Shown: positions 55,501-64,000 of the stretch, piece by piece
Layout of the letters: every line of letters begins with the position of its first letter
Numbering within the stretch: the stretch's first letter is position 1
NCBI GenBank assembly: GCA_039090855.1
Contig: CM077005.1
Location: 70,800,607-70,864,606, forward strand
Direction: 5' to 3'
Source of the DNA: Macrothele yani
Taxonomy: Eukaryota > Arthropoda > Arachnida > Araneae > Macrothelidae
Length of the DNA stretch: 64,000 nt
Made by a program: the position numbers and the translations under genes
The notes under the pieces: generated by a model
The model's database searches: none
What the model saw: the letters and a program-made list of their open reading frames with translations, nothing else
What the model was told of the DNA's origin: nothing

Positions 55501-56350
55501 CAATACCCAACATGAGAAAATTAAGCAAAAGCTGCAAGTTTTGTGAAATTAAAGATGCATTAGGCATGGTTTCGTAACTTCTTCTGTGGCAATAAATTTG
55601 ACCTAACAAAAGAATGCTACTGTAAGAGGAAGTTGAAAAAGAAAAAAAGTCCAGTGTTCATTCGAGCCTGTGCTTCTCCAGCAATGATTTATTTTGCTGG
55701 TCCATTAGTCAGTAAGTTTTCTACGCTTTTCAACCGTGCTTTTTTTTTGTTCGTCGCTCAATAACGTGCATAAAAATGTCTTGGCTTGATTCAACGAAAT
55801 TAATATGTTGGGGTACTATTTCTTTCCTCTGCAAATTGCATCTCTTTAAGCTGTTACTGTTTTACTACAGCAGTTTTACTCCCTTTTTTTTTTTCAAGTG
55901 TCAATAAATTTAATATTAGTGATTCGCTATGAGCAGCAATATGAAAGGGGGGGTACTATCAAACATTCCGTGATGCATATTCTGCGGAATTCCCGCGTAT
56001 TGCAAAATCTTCAAAAAATGAAAAATATGCATTTTGCACTGCGTGTCATGTAATTTCAGCATTTCGCGTTTTGGAAGGAATGATATTACTAATCATATTT
56101 CTAGTGCCCAGCACAAATCTAATGTTGACTGCATGGGGAAAAAAAAACGAAATTAACTTCCTTTGTTAAAAGTTTTAATGAACTGGATGCGATTCGTGCA
56201 AAATGTTTGTTCACTTCATCTTTAGTTGAGCATAATTTACCAATTAGTGTCACTCATTTATTTCATTTTTCTTTATTTGACTGTCTCATTGTCCGTCTGT
56301 CTGTAAGATAATCCTAGCATGAAAATGGTTTGTTTTTGAAAACATTTTAG
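55500..56350 (+). pseudogene. hAT transposase remnant with BED-type zinc finger
   Basis: The + strand shows FRDAYSAEFPRIAKSSKNEK and YAFCTACH. After a one-base shift comes SISRFGRNDITNHISSAQHK, so the Cys pair and the H-x4/5-H pair of a BED finger are present. It is followed by KSFNELDAIRAKCLFTSSLV and EHNLPISVTHLF, the segment after the BED finger in a widespread hAT family. The copy at 61284-61850 has the same blocks (AEMLFTAFLVEHNLPLSAAD). Stops and frameshifts throughout; the catalytic domain is not seen. Confidence 0.68.
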
Positions 56351-57640
56351 TTTGTTCCGTGATGGCATGGGATACGATCCTATTGGATTTGGGGGTCAAA
56401 GGGTGTGGAACATTCTTCCCTTTAAATGCAAGCTTCCATAAGAATAAATTTTTATCTCTTTATAGATCATAATCAGGGCTCGACAAATATGTTCTAGATC
56501 TAGGAGCCAGCTCCAAAATTTAGGCGCCAGGTGAAACGAAGTCAGTAACGCATTATGAACAAAAACATGTTTGGTTATGACGCTGGAATGGAAAGTGGTA
56601 AACCATATTTGTTGTCAATTTTTTTTTCTTTTTACCCAAACCACTTATTGCAAAATTAAGTTCTAATTTGCTTCACAATTTTCTTTTTCCATTCTTTCAG
56701 TAGATGATCTCAAAAAAATTAAAATTTCAGATTTTGATTTTATTAAAATACTACTTGTAGATTTCATATTTTGTGCATATTAATTCAAAGTACCATTTTT
56801 TTTCCTTCACGAGATCTGCAAGGGTGTGTAATCCAAAGGCTGTGAAAAAAAAAATCCCACACGTAATCCGCAGCAGCATATGATTCATAGATCGGGAAAT
56901 TCTGAGAAAAACAATTTCTTCCTTCGCATAATCCGCAGCATGTCTCAGACCATGATATTAAAAAAAAAAAAAAGACAATCTATACCTGCTAACATTGGCA
57001 ATAGTTTTGTTCTAATAACTAGTATTGCGTGGCATACATATACTCTATTTTACGAAATGATCCATCTCTTTGTAAAAAACATATGTGTCCCAACAAAACG
57101 TTACAACAAACAAGGGCTCTAATGAAACAAACTTAGCACATGAGAAACACAAAATTGATTCCCCAGTGAGGGCGTGATCGCAAGATTTAAGTTCGAAACT
57201 TCCACCAGTAAAAATCAGTAAGATGTGTTCAGAATTCCACAATACCCGACAGACAGGAAATCCAAGCAAGTGAATGCGCAGTGCATGAACCTCCACTTAC
57301 CATATGATTATCCTGCCTCTAAATTAAGACAAGATGAGACCAAAGAAGGGGGGGAGCTGAACATTTTAACTGGTGAAAAATCAAAACGGACGGCAAGAAT
57401 ACAGACTACTGTTAGTCTGTCTTTTGTTGACTCTGCAACTGCATAGCATCCATCCATTGCTTAATTTTTCTTTCTGCTGCTATCATTCTCTCTCTACTTC
57501 TTCATTGTCGCTCTTCTTTCTTTTCTTGATTTTTGCGCCCTCTGATAACAACCATCAGCCTGAAGACCATGAGCGCATGATATCAAAGCTTCAACTATTT
57601 CAGATAAATGGTGTAACTTTGGGAATATTAATACTTTTGA
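56351..57640. other. No certain gene
   Basis: A CAGGGCTCGACAAATATG at about 56475 resembles a hAT terminus, but no partner end was found. The rest is AT-rich DNA without coding similarity. Confidence 0.4.
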
Positions 57641-57678
57641 ACACCATGCATCAATTTTTACAAATTTTCCAACTTCGT

Positions 57679-57990
57679 CACTTCCGTTTTCGGGAATTTC
57701 CTTCTTCCCTTATCAAGATAAAATGCAAAAACTTATGGAGCGGGGATAGTTAACAACGCTGGAGAGTGGAAACATCGCGGGAGGGGGGGGGGGTAGCAAT
57801 CGCGATTACGGGAATTCCGTCCCACTTCCGGTTTTGGAAATTTTTCTCCTACTTTCAAGGTGAAATGCAAAAATTTATGCAGTAAAATATTACTTAAAAC
57901 TACTGGACACATGCAACATTGCGAGAAAAAAAATTACAATTACAGAAAAAAATCTGAACTCCGTCGACTTTCCGTTTTCGAAAGTTTCGT
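57679..57990 (+). repeat. Diverged ~143-bp tandem repeat, about 2.2 units
   Basis: CACTTCCGTTTTCGGGAATT (57679), CACTTCCGGTTTTGGAAATT (57823) and GACTTTCCGTTTTCGAAAGT (57965) begin units. The first two continue with AAATGCAAAAA(C/T)TTATG and end with CATCGCGGG- and CATTGCGAG-like blocks. Confidence 0.75.
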
Positions 57991-58187
57991 AAAGAGGGAA
58001 TTCCATCCTCCGACGAACATCTATCTCCCCACCCCCACACAATTCTGTTTACTTGTGCATCGATCACCGAGTGGCCAACATAATGAAAGAGGGAATTCCA
58101 TCCTCCGACGAACATCTATCTCCCCACCCCCACCCCCACACAATTCTGTTTACTTGTGCATCGATCAACGAGTGGCCAACATAATGA
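57991..58187 (+). repeat. ~95-bp tandem duplication
   Basis: AAAGAGGGAATTCCATCCTC at 57991 recurs at 58086. The two units are nearly identical, except that the second has one extra CCCCCA in the C-rich tract and one substitution (ATCACCGAG to ATCAACGAG). Confidence 0.96.
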
Positions 58188-58452
58188 AAAAGGCTGAATT
58201 TCTCGAATTCACTGAAAAACCTGAAGATTTCTGAGAACAGAAGTTTAGGCAAAGTGATAATTTCACTCAAAATCATAATTTTTATCCCCTCATGATGTTT
58301 ACATAAAAGTCAGTGAGGTTGTTGATACAGCTGCAAATGTGTAGCAAACGGAATATGCACTTACCCCACCACCCCAGTACCAAAATTATGAAAAGTTGGA
58401 AATTATGTGCAATATATTCTTCACTATAAACCCTATCAGATCACTGCATATT

Positions 58453-60365
58453 TACATACACTAAGCTGTTATCTGAGATTCAGAAGTTAGCTCCACAAAA
58501 AAAGATAATCCACCTGATAAATGTTTAACTGATTATTTACTTATTGTTGCCATGTCAAATGTCTATTTACAGTGATCTTGGCACTCAGCTCAAGCTTCAC
58601 CGACATCCATCACACAACATACACAAGACCTTCTATGCTTTTTATGCTCATAATCTTTCTTTCCTGACACTTGGGCTGAAAATTTTTTCTTGGTAAGCAT
58701 CTTATCACTCATTCTTTCAACATGGCCAAACCACCTAAGAATATTAGTCTCTATCTTACTGACAGCATTTTGCCTCACATTACACAACTGCAACACATGG
58801 TCCATGATTCACAGTGTCTTGCCACAAACTCCCTCGTAAGTACCACAGCTCTCCCGCAAACAAACAGTTCCTAAGTCTCAAGAAATGTATATAGCGTATT
58901 AAATCCATTTATTTTTGTGGTATAATAAGCACCAAGATTTGCCAAGTTTTGCTCTCCACTGGGAGGCTTTTTCAAGGCAATGGTAGACATAAAATGCAGG
59001 GAATTGAAACACCTAAAAAACAAAGATGATTTTTGAAAATAATGTGGGTGGCATCATGAGCATATTACACAAAATTTTATCATGCAATTATACTGTGTGC
59101 CGTAATGTGTTTCCATCTTTTAATAGTGCATGTCAAACCATTGGTAGTTCACTGTTCCACCAAGCATCACCTTTAATGTTACCCACCATTGCAGTACCAC
59201 AGACCTCTTCAGAAGCAGGGACAGCACAGTTCTTGAAACATGTCCATTTTTTTTTCTACATCCCCTCACATGACTTCAACTCATTCAGTCATTCACTGAG
59301 TAAATTAGAGTAGCATTGATGTTCTTTAGGAAACCTTTCAACCTTTATTTTTTTCATTACAAGCCTCTCCCTATTCTTTTTTCTCAAACCAACATTCGGT
59401 TTCACTCGTAACACTAGCAAGCAATGATCAAAGCCAATATCCGTGCCTCTCATCACACGAGTGTCAATAACTAAGTGTTCCAAACTTTGATTTTAAACAC
59501 CAAAATCTGTTACACTCTTATGTCCCAGAATACGATTTTCCCATGTGTATGTGTGGATATATGTCTGGTTGAAAAATGTATTTGATACACACAAACCATT
59601 TTCAATGCACAGTTCAATTAATCTTTCACCGTTATCATTTACACAAGGATCATTAACCTTACCCAGAATATTATCAGAAATCTCATTCTGAACATGTACT
59701 TCTAGCATTGAAATCTTTTGCTGTTATAACTTTCTTTAGCACCAAACTGGCTCAAAACAGCTTTTAGCTCATTCCAAAAAGAAGTTTCCGAGTCACAAGG
59801 GCAGACACTACAACGATTACTATTTCCCTGAAGTTTCGCTTTCAAACGAATCCAAGGAATTCTCTCACTTATTCATGGAGCTATAGTGTGTCAAGTAGTT
59901 CATCTTTTCACTTTAAATCACACCTACACCAGCCTGTCCTCTCACATTATCCGACACTCCAGACCACGCGCTCAAGGTTTCATTCACTTCTTTTATCCCA
60001 ATTTCCTTCATTTTAGTTTCACTTACACCCAGCACATCCAATCTATACTTATTAATTTCTTCAATCACTCCATTCATCTTTGCAAATATTCCTCTAGTAT
60101 TCCATACAGCAACCTTACACACACTCAGCCAAGATCTCTTTCTCATATGCCATTTTTCAGTTCCAGGTCTATTCCATGGTGGACCATCCTTCTCAAGTGT
60201 GGTAGGTCCACCATATCCCACACTAGTCCTTTAAATTCTTTCTTTGTGTATTTTTAATCAGTAAAGTAGGCTAGTGCGGGGTATTAGCCCACAGCTGACG
60301 GTTCCAGTTGGTCTTTCCACCTAAGAATTCTGGAACAAAACCCACTGAGTTGGGGTCTTTTGGCC
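58453..60365 (-). mobile_element. LINE family B, copy B4, internally rearranged
   Basis: On the minus strand the 5' region (60365-60240) and endonuclease (60221-59289) are followed by the GNNR-like linker up to about 59135. About 265 bp of unrelated DNA (58870-59135) then replaces most of the reverse transcriptase, and the C-terminal end (58870-58590: CNVRQNAVSKIETNILRWFG, HVERMSDKMLTKK) and 3' tail (58453) follow. It is the only copy that shows the N-terminus: KVAVWNTRGIFAKMNGVIEE, DVLGVSETKMKEIG. The Asn in WNTRG and Glu in SETK are endonuclease active-site positions. Confidence 0.85.
59289..60221 (-). pseudogene. LINE B4 endonuclease, three pieces
   Basis: Pieces 60221-59913 (SVCKVAVWNTRGIFAKMNGV to RGQAGVGVI), 59708-59493 (LEVHVQNEISDNILGKVNDP, HTYTWENRILGHKSVTDFGV) and 59483-59289 (HLVIDTRVMRGTDIGFDHCL) follow each other in different frames. 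In the last one the GSDH catalytic motif has become GFDH. The domain is inactive but supplies the 5' end missing in copy B3. Confidence 0.83.
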
Positions 60366-60386
60366 AATGTTGCACAGATCTAGCTT

Positions 60387-61850
60387 GCAGGGATGCCAAC
60401 CCCTACGCATTTGGCATGGAAACTACGCATTTCTTTAGCTTTATTACGCACTATGCATAATATGCTCAATACTACGTTTTTGTTGCTATGGCGTTGCATT
60501 CCCCCCCCCCCAACTTTATTTAGCATAATTTTTGTACTGTGGAATTAACTTTTTACGGGTCTTATAGAGGTTATTATTCAAATAAGTTGGTGGTCAAATT
60601 TTCGAACTAAAGTTGCAGACCCCCTAAGTGTTTGTTATGGACCCAAGTGCTTTAGCATATTCAGACAACTCAATAACAGGTTGCATATAAGAATAGTCAA
60701 CAAGCACAATGCAGGATCTCCATCAATGTTTAGCCAGCTATACTTTGGTATCTGGCCTGTGTCGTCTGCTACAACGGAGCAACTGCCGATAGGTGGCGCT
60801 TCCACTGCTTCACTGATGAGGTTGGTAACTGCTTGTTAAAGACTGCAGGTTCCACGCTGATTTTCGGCTACATCACAACCCCACTCCCTCCCCTGTGTCT
60901 CTGTTTCTCTTCGCTACTTCACACACAATAACTGACTGGAACTGGTTTCACTCTCCTGTGATGGGTAACAGCGCCACGTAGGAATCTGAGTGAGCACGCT
61001 CTGTACCAAAGAGTACTGCTCGAAGCGTTTTCACTGAAGTAAGAACACGGTTTATTTTAGCATACGAGTTGTTCTTGCATCCATCCATCCATGCATGCGT
61101 GCACACGCACTTTTCACTTTCTTCTAATTGGACAAATTGGGAGCACCGCCTTGTCACTCACTTAATAGTACAGCTTCAGATTGGATTTTATAGTGCTTTT
61201 CTTTCTTTATGTGCAAGTGAGTCTGCTTGCTTTCCATGTGCTTTCGTGACTTTTGAACACATTTAGCGATTACACGTTTTAATATGGCCAAACAAGCAAG
61301 GAAAGAAGTTAAAGATTGCAGATCAGAAATTTAAGTCATCGTATTCAGAAAAATGGCCATGTTTGCATGCTTCAGATGTGTCATCAAATGATGCATTTTG
61401 CACTGTGTATAATAGCAATTTTTCAGTTAAACATGGTGGTCTCTATGATTGTTCCTGTCATATTGCATCAGAGAAGCATCAATCTATGAGTAGAATTATA
61501 ACTCAGACAAAACCTTTGGCTACTTTCTTGGTGAAAAATGATGACTTGGAAACTAAGGACAATGAACGCAGAAATGCTTTTTACTGCATTTCTGGTTGAG
61601 CACAATTTGCCACTGAGTGCAGCTGATCATGCTGAACCGTTATTCAGAAATATGTTTACAGACTTAGAAATCGCAAAAGCTTATTCATGTGCTCGTACAA
61701 AATCTACAGTTGTGTTAAAATGTATGGCTGACAAAACTGTTTCAGATATTACATTATCATTAAGGAGCTTGCCATTTTCAATGGCAACTGATGGCATCAG
61801 TGATCAGAATTCTACTAAATTATATTCTGTTGTTGTAAGATCATCATCAT
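60387..61850 (+). mobile_element. hAT element, 5' part, interrupted by RTE copy 2
   Basis: CAGGGATGCCAACCCCTACG at about 60387 looks like a hAT left terminus. The coding part starts about 61283 (MAKQARKEVK) and shows KWPCLHASDVSSNDAFCTVY, SNFSVKHGGLYDCSCHIASE and KHQSMSRI, a BED-type finger in which RH has become CH. AEMLFTAFLVEHNLPLSAAD, FRNMFTDLEIAKAYSCARTK and LPFSMATDGISDQ (the start of the catalytic part) follow. A frameshift lies near 61560. The RTE element is inserted at about 61850 and the rest should lie beyond 64000. Confidence 0.75.
61363..61850 (+). pseudogene. hAT transposase, N-terminal half
   Basis: Frames 61363-61599 (BED finger and linker, to DDLETKDNERR) and 61538-61850 (AEMLFTAFLVEHNLPLSAAD to STKLYSVVVR) overlap and must be joined by a frameshift near 61560-61575. 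The BED finger binds element ends, and MATDGISDQ probably contains the first catalytic Asp. Its last codons before the RTE tail are YSVVVRS. Confidence 0.75.
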
Positions 61851-64000
61851 CATCATTGTCAACCATTATCAATCCACTGCTAGACGAAGGTGGGTTAGAT
61901 AATCTCCATTAATCTTTATGCTGGACGAAGGTCTCCCCAAGTTTCCTCCACAACGGTCTGTCTTGTGCCAGTCTCCTCCATGTCACTCCCGCATACTTTC
62001 AAATTTCATCCACCCATCTTCCATGTGGTCTTCTTCTGGGTCTTTTCCTGTCCCTTGGAATCCAATCTAAAATTTCGGCTGTCCATCGATGGTCTGTCCT
62101 TCTGGCAGTATGCCCAGCCCATTGCCATTTCAGGGATTTAACTCTGATCATGATGTCTTCCACTCTTGTCATTTTTCGGATCCACGAGTTCCTCTTCTTA
62201 TCTTTCCTGGTTACACCAAGCATGCACCTCTCCATGAATCTTTGAGTTGTCTGCAGCCTTTGTATGTCTCTTTTAGTTAAGGTCCACGTTTCTGCACCAT
62301 ACGTAAGCACCGGAAGGATGAATTGATCAAACACTTTTCTTTTAAGACATAATGGCATATTGCTCTTGAAAATTATGCTGTTTCTTCCAAAAGCTCTCCA
62401 GGCAAGTTTTGTATGCCGATTAATTTCTTCATCAATGTGACCCTCACTTGATATCTGCTGTCCATGATAAACGTACGTGTCTGTTATCTCCAGCTTTTCT
62501 CCATCAATCGATAAATATTCATTTCGTGTAAAAGCATTGAACATCACTTTTGTCTTCTGAACGTTCATTTTTAATCCCACTTCTTTACTCTTGTCAGCAA
62601 GTTCCTGGATCATACTCTGTAGCTCTGATGGGGTAGTTGAAAAAATGACTATGTCATCAGCAAAACGAAGGTGGGTTAGATAATCTCCATTAATCTTTAT
62701 CCCTTTGTTTTCCCAGTTCAGTGATTGAAAGACATTTTCCAATGTGGCATTAAAGAGCTTCAGAGATATGGTGTCACCTTGTCTCACTCCCTTTCCAATT
62801 TTTATGTGTGTTGTATTTTCAAACAGCCGAATCTTTGCACTTGCATTTTCATAGATGTTATTAATAATATTAATGTATGCATCTTCAATACCGCAGGATT
62901 TCAGAGCTATTGTAACTGCTGATGGTTTCACCAAATCAAAGGCTTTTTCATAATCGATAAAAGCCATGCACAATGGAAGTTCATATTATCTCGCTCTTTC
63001 AGTTAGTTCTCTCAGTACGTGGATATGATCTATTGTGCTGTAGCCACTCCTGAATCCAGCTTGTTCTCTCGGTTGAGCCATGTCCAGTGTTACCTTCAAA
63101 CGGTGTGAAAGAACTTTAGTGAAGATTTTATAAACCACTGATAGGAGGCTGATAGGTCTGTAGTTCCTGAGATCCTCAATGTCACCTTTTTTATGTAGCA
63201 GGATCATTGTAGCGTTGTTCCAATCCTCAGGAATCTTCTCTTCATTAAGGCATCGAGTGAAAATTTGGGCGAGTACTGTTTCGATTTCTCCACTTGCTTC
63301 TTGTATGATGTCTACAGTAATTCCATCTTCTCCTGGAGCTTTTCCCCGCTTCATGTTCTTGATTGCATGTGCAACTTCTGCTGGGAGGACTGGAAGAACT
63401 CTGGTACTAGTACCTTCCATGATGTCTGGAGTACATGCATCATCCCTTTCATATAACTTGGAGTAGAAATATTTCACTCTTGTCAAAATTTCGCCTCTAT
63501 TTCTTGTTACAGAACCATCTTCTTTTCTCAGTGCCATAATCTGTTTTCTTCCCTTACTGGGATGTCCCTTTGCTGTCTTTAGGCTTTGGTTGTTTTCAAT
63601 TGCTTTCTTCACTAGTTCACAGTTGAATTTCCTTACATCTTCAGTGATACTTTTTCGTACTGTCTTGCATAGCTCTATGTATTCCACTTTGGAAGTCACA
63701 TCTTCTTTAGGTGTCCTCATCTCTCTTCTTTTTTGCATCAACATTTTGGTTTTTCCTGATAGTTTGTTCACATGCAACTTGTTCTTAGACCCAGCTAATT
63801 TTGTTGCTGTTTCCATAAGAGCTTTGGTTACTTTTCTGTTAATTTCATAAATATCCACTTCTTCAGATGTCAGGCCTTCTAAAGCAGAGAATCTGTTCTT
63901 CAGTTCCAACTTGAAGGTATTATGGTGTTTTTTAAGGTTGGTTATGTCAATACATTTTGTTTGTCTTATGAGCTTGCCACGTTCGAGTTTAGTGTTGAGG
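61851..64000 (-). mobile_element. RTE (BovB-like) retrotransposon, copy 2, runs off the window
   Basis: The 3' end is a (TGA)n tail at 61851-61860 (reading TCATCATCATC on +). The element strand is minus, and the window ends inside the endonuclease C-terminus (NKFNTGSDHRLV-type sequence lies just past the edge). Sequence is nearly identical to copy 1 but with fewer lesions. It carries a 36-bp internal duplication at 61884-61919. Confidence 0.93.
61999..63909 (-). CDS. RTE polyprotein: linker, reverse transcriptase and C-terminus, one in-frame stop
   Basis: Two open pieces, 63909-62986 and 62973-61999, are in the same frame and separated only by a TAA at about 62986 (RAR-stop-YELPLCMAFIDYEKAFD, where the family has Glu). 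Motifs in order: KRGKAPGEDGITVDIIQEAS, WNNATMILLHKKGDIEDLRN, YRPISLLSVVYKIFTKVLSH, REQAGFRSGYSTIDHI, CMAFIDYEKAFD, GVRQGDTISLKLF, RFADDIVIF (catalytic), LPVLTYGAETWTLTKRDIQ and WQWAGHTARRTDHRW. RTE elements encode a single ORF that copies the element RNA at the nicked target. One base change would reopen the visible part, so this is a young copy. The upstream endonuclease is outside the window. Confidence 0.9.

Overview
This is a window of an animal nuclear genome, most likely an arthropod. The gene is split by large spliceosomal introns. Non-coding DNA is AT-rich and packed with RTE-type LINEs, a Penelope-like element, Tc1/mariner, hAT and CACTA-like DNA transposons and tRNA-headed SINEs. The clade is inferred from this repeat mix and is not proven. 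I saw no operons, bacterial genes or CRISPR.

The only host gene I recognise is Cullin-2 (Cul2) on the + strand. Five coding exons (17339-17425, 23064-23210, 31625-31702, 40236-40302, 54151-54347) join in frame into 192 codons. They encode the C-terminal cullin-homology region that binds the RING subunit. The introns are about 5.6, 8.4, 8.5 and 13.8 kb. The exons for the N-terminal half and for the C-terminal neddylation domain lie outside the window.

Layout. 0.5-12.9 kb: mariner fragments, a complete 3.2 kb RTE element with target-site duplication, a roughly 158-bp tandem array, an internally deleted mariner and two copies of an unidentified repeat. 13-31 kb: Cul2 introns with Tc1 remnants, SINEs, an array of GC-rich motifs, micro- and minisatellites and a hAT-type MITE. 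31.9-33.5 kb: a Tc1-like element with an open transposase frame. 34.1-40.2 kb: one LINE copy split by a Tc1 element plus a second copy of the same LINE. 40.3-43.6 kb: a CACTA-like transposon whose transposase gene is broken by a MITE. 44.1-51.8 kb: a transposon with long inverted repeats containing a Penelope-like element, which itself contains an ORF1-only LINE. 51.9-64 kb: a mariner remnant, hAT remnants, a rearranged LINE and a second RTE copy running off the window.

The most unusual signal is a set of short, near-perfect inverted duplications with tiny loops. Several sit exactly at breakpoints inside transposons, which suggests recurrent snap-back or template-switch synthesis. The window holds no convincing new multi-gene system. 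Its interest is in nested insertions, non-autonomous derivatives and templated mutations inside Cul2 introns.
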